Of a stretch of DNA of 64,000 bases, positions 35,880 through 47,928 are shown one piece after another. Under the pieces are notes generated by a model that saw only the letters and a list, made by a program, of their open reading frames with translations, searched no databases and was not told the origin of the DNA. Location of the stretch: NCBI GenBank assembly GCA_034620365.1, contig JAQGEQ010000244.1:434001-498000 (forward strand). Reading direction: 5' to 3'. Numbering within the stretch: the first letter of the stretch is position 1; each line of letters opens with the position of its first letter. Origin of the DNA: Pegea sp. RAD2-039 (Eukaryota; Chordata; Thaliacea; Salpida; Salpidae). The position numbers and the translations under genes were made by a program.

Positions 35880-35951
35880 AGCAGAGTTGGGCAGCGGAAG
35901 CGTGCTGGGCTTATAACCCAGAAGTCGATGGATCGAAACCATAGTATGCTA
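35880..35951 (+). pseudogene. tRNA-Met copy with anticodon changed to TAT
   Basis: Same 72-base element as at 8,762. The anticodon loop is CTTATAA, so the anticodon reads TAT (Ile) instead of CAT. Box A is damaged (TTGGGCAGCGG for TGGCGCAGCGG). The acceptor mismatches of copy A are also present. Clearly not a functional initiator tRNA. Confidence 0.75.
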
Positions 35952-36034
35952 TGTACATTGTAATCATTTAATGACAGTTACCTAGTGTTGTGATCATGCT
36001 AACCTACGTTCGAATCCTGGTTACAATATGACTT
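35952..36034 (+). repeat. tRNA-His-like segment fused to tRNA-Met copy C
   Basis: Like 8,834-8,916 but with canonical GTTCGAATCC in the T arm. Anticodon loop TTGTGAT kept. Confidence 0.5.
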
Positions 36035-36419
36035 TTTCAATGTTTGATTTATTGGTTTTCTTACAATTCATTCATATATTCTACCCCAATCTGTTGATAT
36101 CAAAAAAGCTTGAGCTTATCATGCAATATTTTTGTATTTACTTCTGAATGGTTGTCTAAACAAAGTTTATTAGTTTATTTAAGCAACTATAAATTATCTT
36201 TACTTATTTCTATTTTAATTGATTCAAATTTAAATCAAAGTGTATTAGTTTATTTATCAATATTTTTTTATTAGCTATGTTGAGTTTGTATGTAAAATAC
36301 AATTGCTATCTGAAAACTCATTAAATATAAAATAAAAAATAAATAACTTTAATTGAATTAAAACAGAAAATAAATCAACTTGAGATTAAGTAGCTCTTGA
36401 AAAACAAAGTCAATGAAAT

Positions 36420-36650
36420 TTAAGGTTTGAACATTATTGTGACGTACAGAATACTAAAAAAACTACAAAAAAACTTGTTTGCTTGTAAACACGTTACTTG
36501 TTTCAAAATAAGGGTTGAAATTTCAATTAAAAAAAAATCTTTCTTAATTGCCTCATCTACTGGTTGGCTGTTTTCAGATTTCTTTAAATGATTTAAATCT
36601 GATTTATACAAGCTTGTCATTTGAAACTCTAAATATTCACTTGGTTCCAA
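36420..36650 (-). pseudogene. EPSEYL exon-like frame, copy C, longest version
   Basis: Contains EPSEYLEFQMTSLYKSDLN, KKSENSQPVDEAIKKDFF and a longer tail with LILKQVTCLQANKFF. No ATG is placed sensibly. The three copies agree over about 37 residues (EPSEYL to AIKK) and then part through indels. Confidence 0.3.
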
Positions 36651-38183
36651 AATACAAAATAATAGTTATGTTCTTTTACTAGATCATAAGAAACTATATT
36701 GATATTTGTTCATTTTTTATAGTTTTCCTGATTGAAGAACTCCTTATCTCAACTTTTCCATAATATCATTCTACTAAAAGGTTTGAGAATTCAAAATGAC
36801 TTTTTTCATCGATAATAAAATTTATAATTTTTTAACCATTATCTTCTTTGGTACTTTAAGTTTTTTGTGTTTTGATATTGGTTGTTAATAAACCTAATTT
36901 TGATTATACGATTTTCATTTGCTTAACGAAGAAAAACAAACTAAAATCATGTACTTCCACAAATATTAAGATGAAATTGTTTAAGATGGATGTAATATCA
37001 AATTTAAAGTTTTCTACTAACATTTTTTAACCAACATTTTTACTTAATTCATAACCTAATTAATTAAAAATTAATTCATTAAAAAAAATTAAAGTCTTAG
37101 TAATTCAAACAAAGCTTACTTGTTTAAAATACTTACGTTGAAAGTTTTATACTTTTAAAAGTTATATGATTAAAGATAAATTGTCAAGTCTAACGGCAAA
37201 CACAAGGTTGGACTTAGCACAGGAAGACAAAACTTGTATTCTCTAACTTAATATTAGGAATGACTTCAAGTAATTTTAAAACAACAATAATGAATGAAAA
37301 TCAAACATTATTATGAATAGCTCTGTAACAAAAAAGTCAAAATTTTGATGAAAACTCTAAATTCAAAGTTGAAATAATTATTTAACAAAACAAATCTAGA
37401 AAAAGTTATATTTTAATAAATATGAGATTGTTTACAAATTACATAGAAATTTAGATGTTGAAGATTTGTCATTTGAAACCATAAACACTCACTTAGTTCT
37501 TCTATACAGATTTACAATTATGTTTTTTCTTCGAAATTCTATTGAACAATTCTCATTCTAGCATTATGTCTAGCTTATTCTTTTTTATATCATTTCCGAT
37601 CAAAAGTTTGTTCTTATTATTTTTTTATTTTCTGATCAAACATTTCACAAGCACACCAGCTACTGGTTGATTTATTTTATACTTATTCAAAAGACTTAAA
37701 AATTAAAAATTACATTTTTCGGAAAAACTTACAAATAGAATTATAAATTCTTAATTGATGCCTCAATACGCAATCAGCTATCAATATATCTAATATCTCC
37801 AAACTAACTGCTGTCATCGTCATTCTAAACATTTACTATTAGAAATTTTATTTATTTAGTTAATTATTATTTAAAACAATCCTAAGACTATTATGACGAC
37901 CACTGGAAATGTTAAGTAACTGAAGATGAATAAAAACATCATTTAACTTTTCCTATGTTTTCTTTTACTATATATTATCTTATTTTCATTGATGGTTTAT
38001 ACTTTAACTATGCCTCTATAATGTTCCAAACATTTATACATTGATTTTAAAATGTTGTATTCAACACATTTCTATTATCGTTTTGATTTTCATTAAAACA
38101 TAATTTTAACCTTTTACCTGATCATTTCAACAAAGTTTTATAACTACTTAAAGTAAGCAATATTGTTTTATTTTATTTTTCAG
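36651..38183. other. Non-coding part of macro-unit C
   Basis: Collinear with 9,454-10,999. The third ELSECL-like relic is near 37,490. Nothing else is supportable. Confidence 0.6.
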
Positions 38184-38310
38184 TACATTTTGTTATATTA
38201 AGTGGCAAAAGGAGGGTCACTTAGAGAAAACTAAAACTGAAACACAAAACAAACAAACGTTGGAAAAGAAGTATGACATTCATACATGTTATACTTATGT
38301 TACGCTATAA
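38184..38310 (+). CDS. Plus-strand terminal-exon-like frame, copy C, open
   Basis: The acceptor TTTTATTTTTCAG ends at 38,183. The open frame FCYIKWQKEGHLEKTKTETQ… ends at TAA 38,308-38,310. The internal ATG of A and B is AAG here, so translation would have to enter from an upstream exon. That fits a last exon rather than an independent small gene. Confidence 0.35.
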
Positions 38311-38391
38311 GCATATACTACTAAAACACTTTATAAAAAACAGACAACAAATTTTACTTTTGATAAACATTAAAAGAGACACAAATCAATT

Positions 38392-40731
38392 TTAGACAAA
38401 TAAAAATGGCATTGTAGGTAGTTCGTTGAGTTTACTTAAAATATTTTTAAAGGTAATTTTTTTTCTATTTATTTTAGAGATATTTTCTAAGATTGATAAG
38501 TATTCATTAAACAAATTGGTCTTCAAATTGAGAGCATAGCTTTGATTAAAATTTCTGCATACTTTTGCAACAGTTACTTGAATGCAAGTTATTAGTTTAA
38601 AAAAACATTCCTCATTAGATGGAGTAATTCTATCATCCAACAAGGTAGGCAAAATCTTCAAAAAAATGAAGAAGTTTTGTAATATTTCTACTATTAATTT
38701 AGCAGAATTTGAATTATTTATCATCAAACTTCTTATCATTATCAGCCATCCTTCAAAATTTATCATACTTAAATTATTCCATCCAATATAATAATGGAAA
38801 CACGTTCCGGTAAGAAAAAATTTTAACTTTTGTATTACAGCTCTCTTATGTTCTTTTGTATAATCGATAAACTTAGGAGCTAGCAAAGTAAACAACCAAA
38901 CTTTTCGTTTTAGTAAAAATATTGATTTAAAAATTGGCTCAACTTCTTCCTTCTGAATTCGTGAATGCTGGTGAAATTTCAGGATTATATCCTTTTTCAA
39001 ATCATTTATCTTTTTTGATTCTGTAGTAATAAAATCTACAGGCAATCTTAAGAAATCATCCTGTAAGATAGAACTGATAAGACCAATTACACGATGTTTT
39101 TCTTTATCAAAGTATATAAAAAAGTCTAAATAGTTTTGTGATGATTCTGGCTTTTCAATTTGAAAATTTGTGTATTCAAACGGAAATTCTACAAAAGCAA
39201 AAAACTCTAGTGAACTTTTAGATGGTGATAAAAGCAATTGATGCAATAAACAATCAAAAAACGTTTTAAGCATCACGTCTTTTACAAACAAGTTGTCATA
39301 TTTCTTTGTTTTATCAAGAATCTTATAAAACATTTTATCTAAAAGTTGACATTTTTCACCACTTGAGTACTCCTTTGTATGTTTTCTATTTAAAAAGCAA
39401 TCTTGCGACTTGTTGCTAGCATTATTATTCAGCAATTTTACTAAACAAATATTCAGTTGTTTCTTTAGAGCAAAAGCTAGAGTAACTAACAAGAATATAA
39501 TCCTCAGACTTTTAGAAATAGACCGGTATGTGTTTTGATCTCTAAAGCATTTTAAAACCGTTGAGTTTAATACTGAAAACAAAAAAACATCACTCGTAAG
39601 AGAAATTATAAATTCATCGCTAAGATAAACTTGTTTTTCTTTTTCTTTAAGACTTTCTCCCAGTTCGAACTCATAATGATTGAACTGTAATCTCTTATAG
39701 ATAGTTTTGTTTACATATAAACCGTTTGCAATCTTCTTCAATTCATTAGATTTAAAGCCTGGAATTAATTTGTAAGAACAAACCAACTGTATTAACCAAT
39801 CAAAACAAACTAAAGCTGACGAAAGCGTAGTAATCAATGATTTCTCAGTCTCAATTACATGCTTGGTAAACTCAGTTTTGCATAATTTGTGAATCTCGTT
39901 TGAGCAAAAAGTTTGTCTAGGAACATATATTTGATTTCCATTTGATAAATGGACAAATAAAAGCAAGTCACAATACATTATAAGTTCTCTAATAAATGTT
40001 GCTGCTTTCTCATAAGCTGAAGAGTAATAAATTTGGCACTGATGAAAACAGATAGTTTTGTGAGCATACCCATCTAAAAATGACAGATATGTTTGCAATT
40101 CATTTAACCCATATTGAAAATATGACGTATTTGTCGGGGATGAAGAGAAGGAAAAGTATTTTATCAACTCAACAAATCGCTTATTAGTTTGTTTAAAGTT
40201 TGTTTTTGAAGTTGTTATAAACACGTTTAGAATTTGCGACAAGAAACATGAAAAAGCAATTGTCTTCAAGTTCAGCAAAGTTTTAGATGAATCCAAACCT
40301 TCAGCAATTATCAAACAATGTTTCAAAAGTTCCAAACAAACAAAATGTTCTTTCACTGATTTATCTTTATTTAAGGAATATGCCACTCCAAAGTGAAAAA
40401 ATAGTGTTACTAAAACCATTTCATATGAAAAGTTACTAACATTGAAATCTTTTAGCTTAAATACCCTAACAAAATTATCATCTTGAGATATCCAATAAAT
40501 GCATCCAGGTAAAGCAATTTTGTTTCTCAGAAAAAGATGAGACATGCAATCAAGTTTATCGGTATCAAAATTATCATGATTGTATTTATGTTGAAGTTCT
40601 AAATTATTTTTGAATACTTCATTTGTAAAAATAAATTGAAACATTCTACCTTGCAAAATGTAGAACTTGTTTTCTTTTATCTTGTACTGTTTTACAAACT
40701 CGAAAAACTTATCAGCTTTAAAACTAGACAT
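38392..40731 (-). CDS. Unknown 779-residue protein, the only uninterrupted copy
   Basis: A single open frame of 779 codons starting MSSFKADKFFEF and ending MPFLFV before TAA. I recognise no family, catalytic motif, signal peptide or clear membrane segment. The composition is rich in Leu, Phe, Lys, Asn and Ile, with many cysteines, and looks like an all-helical cytosolic or nuclear protein; that is inference. The ATG is followed in A, B and C by the same MSS start, which fixes the start. It converges on the plus-strand terminal exon at 38,310; the 3' ends overlap. An AGTAAA variant replaces the AATAAA of copy A after the stop. Differences from A are mostly residue-changing (for example five in the 17-residue stretch starting NFNQSYALN), so constraint looks weak. 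Confidence 0.8.
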   Translation of the reverse strand: MSSFKADKFFEFVKQYKIKENKFYILQGRMFQFIFTNEVFKNNLELQHKYNHDNFDTDKLDCMSHLFLRNKIALPGCIYWISQDDNFVRVFKLKDFNVSNFSYEMVLVTLFFHFGVAYSLNKDKSVKEHFVCLELLKHCLIIAEGLDSSKTLLNLKTIAFSCFLSQILNVFITTSKTNFKQTNKRFVELIKYFSFSSSPTNTSYFQYGLNELQTYLSFLDGYAHKTICFHQCQIYYSSAYEKAATFIRELIMYCDLLLFVHLSNGNQIYVPRQTFCSNEIHKLCKTEFTKHVIETEKSLITTLSSALVCFDWLIQLVCSYKLIPGFKSNELKKIANGLYVNKTIYKRLQFNHYEFELGESLKEKEKQVYLSDEFIISLTSDVFLFSVLNSTVLKCFRDQNTYRSISKSLRIIFLLVTLAFALKKQLNICLVKLLNNNASNKSQDCFLNRKHTKEYSSGEKCQLLDKMFYKILDKTKKYDNLFVKDVMLKTFFDCLLHQLLLSPSKSSLEFFAFVEFPFEYTNFQIEKPESSQNYLDFFIYFDKEKHRVIGLISSILQDDFLRLPVDFITTESKKINDLKKDIILKFHQHSRIQKEEVEPIFKSIFLLKRKVWLFTLLAPKFIDYTKEHKRAVIQKLKFFLTGTCFHYYIGWNNLSMINFEGWLIMIRSLMINNSNSAKLIVEILQNFFIFLKILPTLLDDRITPSNEECFFKLITCIQVTVAKVCRNFNQSYALNLKTNLFNEYLSILENISKINRKKITFKNILSKLNELPTMPFLFV

Positions 40732-41934
40732 TTTTATGGATTATCAGTCTGTAAAAATGATATGTACATCTTTAACATATGCAGAAGTATATAAAGATAA
40801 TATCTTATACTAATTTGCTTAGCCTTACATAAAAGCATGAATAATTCAAATTAGTTAGATCTTAAATAATAGCGAAGATGAGAACTTTTCAACATATATC
40901 TTTGCACTTCTCTTTAATTACTTCATAGACTTAAAATTAACAATTACTACAAAAAGGACATCAACATTGTTGATATGTAAATAAAGAATAGTAAATAAAA
41001 AATTAAAACGTCTAGAAACACTTGAAAATATTTTTAAATTATTACTAAAAGTTATTTATTTATTAGAGCTTGCAAAGTAATTACAAAGCTTAGTTTTAAA
41101 CTAATACCTAAAGATATTACAATATTGATTTTTAGTTTAACACAAATTGTTGAAAAAATATACAAAATATGAGAAAAAACAGTTGCTAACAGAAATTAGA
41201 AAAAAACAAGATCCAACTGTAAAATCCAACATAAAAGTGTTTGTAAATATCTTCAATGTTTTATACTACTTTTATGTAAAACAGTTGATTAGTTTCATGT
41301 ACAGTAAAAATAAACTATAAAAGGTTGTAAAAATTGATGGATTTATTAAAATTATTCCCTGTTATCGGTTTCTACAATGATTTTTCAGTTTTTTCTAAAT
41401 GATATGTTGACTAAAAAGTGTATTTTTAATTTAAGAATACATTTCAAAAATTACTTTTTTTAAACTTTGTTTTAAATAACATTTTTCTCCATTTACATTA
41501 AAGTAGTAAATCTTTTAAAGCTTTTTGTAGTAAACTTTTACTTACTTCTTCAATTTTTATAACAGTTGAGCAATTAATAAACACCTTAGATACAAAAGTT
41601 TATTCGTTTAATGAAAACTTCACTAATAACACAAAATAAGAGAAAGCTGCTGATAAGATAAAAACAAACGGTAAAATTCAGCAAAATTATTTGATTAACA
41701 AACAAAACCTGTGTTACATAGGATCTGTTTGTCAAATTCTAAACTTAGTTTATTGTTCTATCTTCATATACATGAGCTTGTAGACCAATTTACAATTAAT
41801 ATTTTGTTGATTTGTATTTTAAAGGATAATGAAGTATTGAATTAGTTTGTAAATTGGTGTCAGATAATTAAGTATCATGGGCTACTATTTTTAATAAAGT
41901 TTCAAAAGTTTGGTATCTACAAATTATATCTTAA
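40732..41934. other. Non-coding region upstream of the long gene in C
   Basis: Diverged counterpart of 13,551-14,810, with several small indels. It includes the presumed promoter of the minus-strand gene. No feature is supportable. Confidence 0.55.
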
Positions 41935-42478
41935 AATGTTATTTTATTCAATAACAGAGTTTTAGTAATGTTATGATTAAACATGATTAAACCGGTGCCA
42001 AGTTGCTTTATTAGTCAACATTTATATTAACAACCAGTTTGATCATATTAATCTACCAACTAAAAAGATAATCCTAGTTATTGAATCAATAAAAAGGCAA
42101 TTAGCGCCACATAGCAGAAACAGTTAAAACGGCCAAATTAATTTTTAAAATAGCATTTTTCTAGTTGTTACAATTTTTTAATAAATTTTTTTTATTAGTT
42201 ACCAAACTTATAAACAAAAGTGGAGAAATTTAATCCATTTGAATTGTGAATTGTAAATTTTTTTTTCAATAATTGATACATTACATATGTAGCTAATATT
42301 TCACTTTAATTTGATATTTCAATTATTTATTAATATAGTTAACTTGATATAATTAATAAAAAGAATAATGTTGCATCATTAAAAGAACTTCAATTAAATC
42401 CGTCATAAGTGTGATTATAGAGTCCCAATCTTGTCAAGATGAATATTAAAGTATATTTAACACTTAAATATATTCATT
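41935..42478. repeat. ~540 bp segment present only in unit C
   Basis: The flanking sequences (…AAATTATATCTTAA and …ATATGCATTATT) are contiguous in A (~14,812) and B (~28,281). The extra segment begins and ends with AAAATG and its complement. Near its right end it has a perfect hairpin, TATATTTAA-CAC-TTAAATATA (42,452-42,472). It may be a small insertion element, or A and B may share a deletion. I see no clear target-site duplication. Confidence 0.55.
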
Positions 42479-43389
42479 TTGAAAATATGCATTATTAAAA
42501 CACTTGGTCTTAGTTTCGAAGTTGGTATTGATATTTTAATTTAGAAATATTTTTACTCAGAAGACTAAGGCCGTGTTTTCAATATTCATGTTAACAACAA
42601 CTGGAATTTTAAAAGTAAAGAGATTAACAACTTAATCAATTACCACATAAATTAAGATTTCGCTCAACATGACAGTAAACACGTGCAACTTAAATTTACT
42701 AAACCTGGTTATCAAAATATATTTTTTAATATTCCCTGCAACAAAATAATTTACTTAATTTTTGCAAAAACTTTTACTTCCTTCAAATAATAAAATGATC
42801 AACTTTTTTTTTCTTAATATAATTTATCAGAACTGATTTATTTCATTAATTTTGTAATTTCATTAAATTTGATAAATAAATATTAACAAATAGTGTAATA
42901 AAATTAATTGAAAAATAGTTTTGAGTAAATTTTAAACATTAAACTTAAAAAAAAAAACCTATTTTCAGAAATTTTAGCTGTTAATCAATTTTGATCAGTT
43001 AGTAATGGATGTGAAAAGTGTAAAAGTTCAAAACTTTAGAATCACTAACTGCTATACAATTTCTGTTGAAAAAATATGAATGAAGTATCTGAAGTGTATG
43101 AAAGTGATTGAATAATTTCTTTAGCAAGAAAAATATAATTGCGATATTTTATTCATTTTCCCTATTGATTTTGAACTATAAAATAATAACTAAGATTTGC
43201 TTATGATTTCGCAAACTTTCTATTTTCTTAATTTTTCTTTAATAATATTTGTTCTATAGAGCTATTTGCGTAATTTTGCAATCAGTATTATAAGAATAAA
43301 TGTTTTTTTTGGAAAATATAGTTGACTAAGTTGGTTTCTACAATTAAATAGACCGAAAAATATCTATTATTTTTCAAAGTTTTTGTTTT
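42479..43389. other. Boundary zone between units C and D
   Basis: The first ~400 bases match 14,830-15,540 with gaps. From ~42,880 to ~43,390 the sequence has no counterpart in B or C, because the upstream deletion begins there. A 24-codon frame (MDVKSVKVQN…, near 43,004) is too short to call. Confidence 0.5.
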
Positions 43390-43620
43390 AAAAAACTTTT
43401 CTTAAAAGAATCAATTTTAAATAGAAAACAACGTTTTTAGCTCAGAAAATAATTTTCTGTTATTGTATTATTAAAACATAATTTTTTTTGTTCAAGAAAG
43501 CGCTTGTTGCTAAATTTTGATCAACTTGTTTAAGAACATTGTTTAGTAATTTAAAAATTGTATTTTTTTGGTATTTATTTACGAATCTAAAAAAAATATG
43601 TCATCATGCTCGAATTGTAA

Positions 43621-43630
43621 TATATAAAGG
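43621..43630 (+). promoter_or_regulatory. TATA-like box of the intact zinc-finger gene
   Basis: TATATAAAGG, a good TATA consensus, lies 400 bases upstream of the ATG at the same place as in unit A. A splice-acceptor-like TGTATTTTGCAG ends near 43,809, so transcription could start around 43,650 and a leader intron be removed. A 31-codon open stretch here (KELKRRTERS…) is also open in A but may be chance. Confidence 0.35.
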
Positions 43631-44022
43631 CAAAGAACTTAAAAGAAGGACAGAAAGGTCAGCAGTTCAAGTGATTAATTTCGAAAAATATTCAACAGAA
43701 AACTTTAGAAATAAAAGTTAATGTTAAACACTTTTTGTGAAATGTTGTTTGGTAGAAAGTTCTTGAAGAAGCTTCAGTAAATTTTTTTTTTATTTAATGT
43801 ATTTTGCAGGATTTGAACAAAGAAACAAAATATATTTTTTAAAATTTTCTAAATTATTTTTTTTGTTAAAAGAATTTTAAGAAACTGTTTTAGTAAAAAA
43901 ACCTATTTTTTGTTTTTCATCAAATTAAAATCATATATTTAGCCAATATATATTAATATTAGCAACTGTTTGCTTTTTATAAAATACTTTTTTTGTTTGT
44001 CATCTTTTTAAGTGAAGTATGC

Positions 44023-44604
44023 ATGTATCTAATTAGATTGAAACTAAATTTGATGGACAACAAACAAATTTATCGGAAGCGAAAGTTGTTATCAACTAAA
44101 AGTAACATCGACCATAAGACTTCAAAAAAGCAACATTCAAATAAATTATTTAGTGGAGAGGATGGTTGGCACGAATGTATCGTTGATGAAATTACTTGTA
44201 ACAATGAAAGAGAAAATATAACAAAGATGAGTAATTCGTCAACCAAAAGTAATAAATCAGCAGAAGTAGTAATTGAAGAAAAAAAATGTTTGGTTAAAAA
44301 AGTTTCAAATTGGAAATACAAATATGAATGTTTGATTTGTTGCAGACAATTTAATTTCAAATTTCAACTTGTCAATCATGAAAGAACTCATACTGGTGAG
44401 AAACCATATGATTGTATTGTTTGTGGAAGAAGGTTTAATCAAAAATCAAATCTCACAAAACATGAAAGAACTCATACTGGCGATAAACCATATGAATGCA
44501 TGGCTTGTGGAAAACAATTTCGTCATAAAGCACATCTTTCGTACCATCAAAGGGCTCATAATAATCAGAAAGAAAATTATTTTTTCAAACCATACTGTAA
44601 ATAA
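44023..44604 (+). CDS. Three-finger C2H2 zinc-finger protein, intact copy
   Basis: 193 residues from the ATG at 44,023; a second ATG at 44,053 gives MDNKQIYRKRK and is the one kept in the B/C remnants, so either may be used. The N-terminal ~95 residues are polar and basic, with a nuclear-localisation-like YRKRK at 17-21. Three C-x2-C-x12-H-x3-H fingers follow at about 101-123, 129-151 and 157-179, joined by TGEKP and TGDKP, so they are expected to bind DNA side by side. Finger 2 carries the helix QKSNLTK, common in DNA-binding fingers. A short basic tail ends KPYCK. It is presumably a nuclear transcription regulator; targets cannot be read from sequence. AATAAA overlaps the stop codon (44,600-44,605). 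Confidence 0.85.
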   Translation: MYLIRLKLNLMDNKQIYRKRKLLSTKSNIDHKTSKKQHSNKLFSGEDGWHECIVDEITCNNERENITKMSNSSTKSNKSAEVVIEEKKCLVKKVSNWKYKYECLICCRQFNFKFQLVNHERTHTGEKPYDCIVCGRRFNQKSNLTKHERTHTGDKPYECMACGKQFRHKAHLSYHQRAHNNQKENYFFKPYCK

Positions 44605-46428
44605 AACAACTGATTTTCGCTATTTTATTATTTTATTATATTATAGAATATTAGTTTCATGGTACAAGTATTTTAAGTAAATTTCTGCATCAAACTTTTT
44701 TAAAGCAATTTTAAACTTGAAAACATTCCGAGATTCATAACAACCTAATGTTGATTCAGCTAGGTAAAAAAAGATTTTTAAAAAGTTTACAAATCGAAAA
44801 AAGGAATTAAAGTTTGTAAATCTATGAACTAAAAAATATAAAAGCTGCAGAAAATTAGCTGATTAAAATAAACAAAATGTTAAAATGTTAGAATGAGTTG
44901 CAACTTTCCAGTTTGGTGATTCAGAATATTTTAGATGCATAGTAGAATATCTACAAATAGGAATTACTACAGCTTTATTAATAAAAGTTTGAAAATACAA
45001 TTTAATAATCTTTTTTTTAAATCATCAAATATTTATCCACCAGCACGACAAAGTAATTTCAAAATAGTGCTTTTAAAAAAAGTGCTTTAAAAACGTTTAA
45101 AAGAAAAGATGAAAATTTAAAGAAATTCAAATGTCTTTACAAATGACACCACTTGGTGTTAGACAATATTTCTATTATTTGCAGTTGTAACTAAAAATTA
45201 TTAAAATAATTCATCAAAAAACTCCAAAAAATATAATTTTTGCAACTAGATACTGAAAAGTTTTTATTGGAATAATATTTTGTAGATCAATTTATTTGGA
45301 AAAATATCATTATTTTAAAAATAATTTTGGTTTTTATAATATTATTTTATAATGATAAATTCTTTTTTGTTTTGTTTTTCATATCTCAGATAAATTTTTT
45401 CATTATTTCTAAACTCATCAACTTTTAGCACAAGCGTAAAGTTATTTTTTATTACAATAAGTAGTTAAAGTTTGTGTTTCAAATTAAGATCACTCGGAAT
45501 CAAAAAAGTCCATTTCTATGAAGTTAATTTCCAACTGCTGGTTAGTTTACTTCATGTATTTTAATAAAGTTTTCGATTAAAGTATAAACAAATATTTTAT
45601 TAAAATCTATAGTTTAGTATAAATATAATAAACCGATTTACTCATAGAATCTCTTACTGTAAATTAGGTTTAAATATATAAATTATTCTAAGGAAGTTTT
45701 GATAACAGCTGTATTTTGCTTGAATTAACTTTTACTGTTATAATACCTAAAATTAAAAGATCATTATAGTATACCAAGTTAGGTTGGATAAAAGATAAAT
45801 ATGATGGTTACAGAAAAAGGTAGATTAACTTTTATATTCAAATAATATTTTTTCCTAAAAAATTTCAACATTTTTTCATATTTTGTTGAAAAAATTACTA
45901 TAAAATATAAAAACCTTTCACTTCAGTTTTTCCAGTTAATGATAATCAATTCTAATTACTATTATATTTTAAATTGAATACAATTGTTGATTCGTTTATA
46001 GCAGATGATTTTCAATATCTAAAAAAAATATTTTTTTCATCTTAATCAAAAATTTTAACTTTAAAATAAAAAGCTTGATTGGCTATTAGTTAGCTGCATG
46101 GTATCTTTTGTGATCAGCATCATTATTGCCACTATTAAAACATGTGATTATTCCCACATCTTTGCTTTATTTTCTTCATCATTTTATTCTTGCTTCATAA
46201 CGTCACTTAGTTCCCATGTTCCGTTGAAGTCATTATTAAATAATTAATATTTTTTGGTTTCGAAAAATATTTGATAGAAAAAAAGTTTAGATAACAAAAA
46301 ATGGACAAAAGAAAATAAGATAATTCAAATAAAATTATCACTAATAACCATTATTACAAACTAACAAAATAGAATGATACTTTCTTCAATGGCATTAATA
46401 AAAAAATAGATAAAGTTAAATTTTCAAG
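44605..46428. other. Non-coding part of macro-unit D
   Basis: Collinear with 2,365-4,170. It carries a small insertion (GTGATTATTCCCACAT, near 46,143) absent from the other units. No gene. Confidence 0.65.
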
Positions 46429-46740
46429 ATGGTTAATCAATATATATCTGCAAATTGTTTATTTCCAAATCTTCTGCGTTTCAAAGAAGTAATAATGTTT
46501 CATAATATTTCTTTTACTATCATCTCTTTCGATCTAATAATTGTCAAAAGAAAAGTCAATTTTATCAATTACATTCTCCTTTATAAGGTTGGTTTACTTA
46601 GAACTGTTAGAAAATGTTTTCCTTTGACAACAATTTTTAAATATTTTTTTTTACATTTGGATGGTTATTACTTTTTAGATTATAATTTTCAAAGGACAAG
46701 ATCAAAAGTTGCTGTGAATATATTTTTCAATTCTGAATAA
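46429..46740 (+). other. Conserved open frame, copy D, 103 codons (coding doubtful)
   Basis: Has lost 6 bases in frame and carries several residue changes near the start (N for H, P for Q, K for E). The C-terminal half is unchanged. Coding remains unproven. Confidence 0.2.
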
Positions 46741-46958
46741 TTTTAATCAAAACGTAGTGAAGTATTGTAAAAACAACTCATTGAATCTAGTTTCTATTCG
46801 TTTTTAAAAAATAGCTTTTGATTTACTGCAAAATAAACATTAATTTATTTTTTATAAACAGTTTATTGAAGTTTAGAAATAACAAAACTTTTATAAAACA
46901 ACTAATTGAAATAATAAATTTATTACAAAATTACAAATGGTAAACTTTTATTTTAAAA

Positions 46959-47110
46959 GCTCGGCCGAAAACGGTGATATAGGATGTGCTATGAGTGATG
47001 ATATTAAAAAAATGTAAGAGAAAATGAGACGAAAGAAACTAATCGAGCAACACAAAGTGAAATGCAAAATAAAAAGCTGTTAAAGTTTTTCTCTTTTTTT
47101 GAAAATAGTT
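46959..47110 (+). other. Conserved island, copy D
   Basis: GCTCGGCCGAAAACGG and GAGTGATGATATT are unchanged; a few substitutions appear downstream. The bases just upstream are more diverged, which supports selective or recent conservation of the island. Confidence 0.3.
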
Positions 47111-47280
47111 TTTCTTCTCTTCAGTTTATTTCCGAGAAGAAACCACCGTTTAGAACAAGAAAATATGATATATTTCATCTATTAAATACGTTGTGCTAAT
47201 TATTATATCTTCAAATGTTAGCATTAATGACAAGAGTTGAAAATAATTTATTTGCAGAATGTCAATTTGTTGATAAAATT

Positions 47281-47415
47281 AATCGACACATTGCCGATTT
47301 CAAAATTAACAAATGCTATTGCGGAGGTTCACTAACAGAAGAAAGTAGTGACCATTCGAAATATTATATCTCTCTTTTATCATTTTATTTCGATCTAGTA
47401 TTTGTCAGGAGAAAA
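47281..47415 (+). repeat. Dispersed repeat core, copy D
   Basis: Hairpin AATCGAC-ACATT-GCCGATT (47,281-47,299) and CTAGTATTTGTCAGGAGAAA from ~47,395. It lies inside an 81-codon frame that I do not consider a gene. Confidence 0.6.
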
Positions 47416-47928
47416 GTTATTTTCTATCTTTTATTTTTTTCCAAACGTTTCATTTATTAAAAACTGTTAGACAATATTTATATCTTTGACATCAGTCTTA
47501 TAGAAGATTTTATCTTACCTGTAGTTGCAAAATACTTTTTAGATTTAATTTTTCATATAATTCTTGAAAACTAAATCTATTTAAAGTACTTTTTATCTGA
47601 AGCTACTTTTATGAAGTTGAATATAACTTACAAAAATACACAAAATAATGTTTTGTAAGTTCAACGTATTTGGGCTAGACTATTCATCTAACAGATCTAA
47701 ATAAAATTATCCATTAATTTGCTAACTTTGCTAACCATCCTAGACCAACAATAAGACTTTATAAATTCTGATCAAAATCAACGTTGTTAGATTAAATAAT
47801 TATAAAATCAAGTTTAATGAAAGTTGCCGTAACTGAAAATTATACTTAAATTTTGTCATCTATACAGATCTTGTCGTATTACTTTCTTTCTGAATTTAAT
47901 AAATTTAATGAGTTGGAAAATATTTGCA

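Larger units (their letters stand above)
29018..43389. repeat. Macro-unit C of the tandem array
   Basis: The longest copy (about 15 kb to the matching point in D). It adds a (CAT)n expansion, ~370 bp absent from A at ~33,400-33,770, and a ~540 bp segment at ~41,935-42,478. It carries the only whole copy of the long gene. Its left end is almost identical to the left end of B. Confidence 0.85.

Noticed and set aside
44070-44360. Antisense 96-codon frame opposite the zinc-finger gene
   Set aside because: Antisense shadow of an established frame, with no homologous open frame in unit A.
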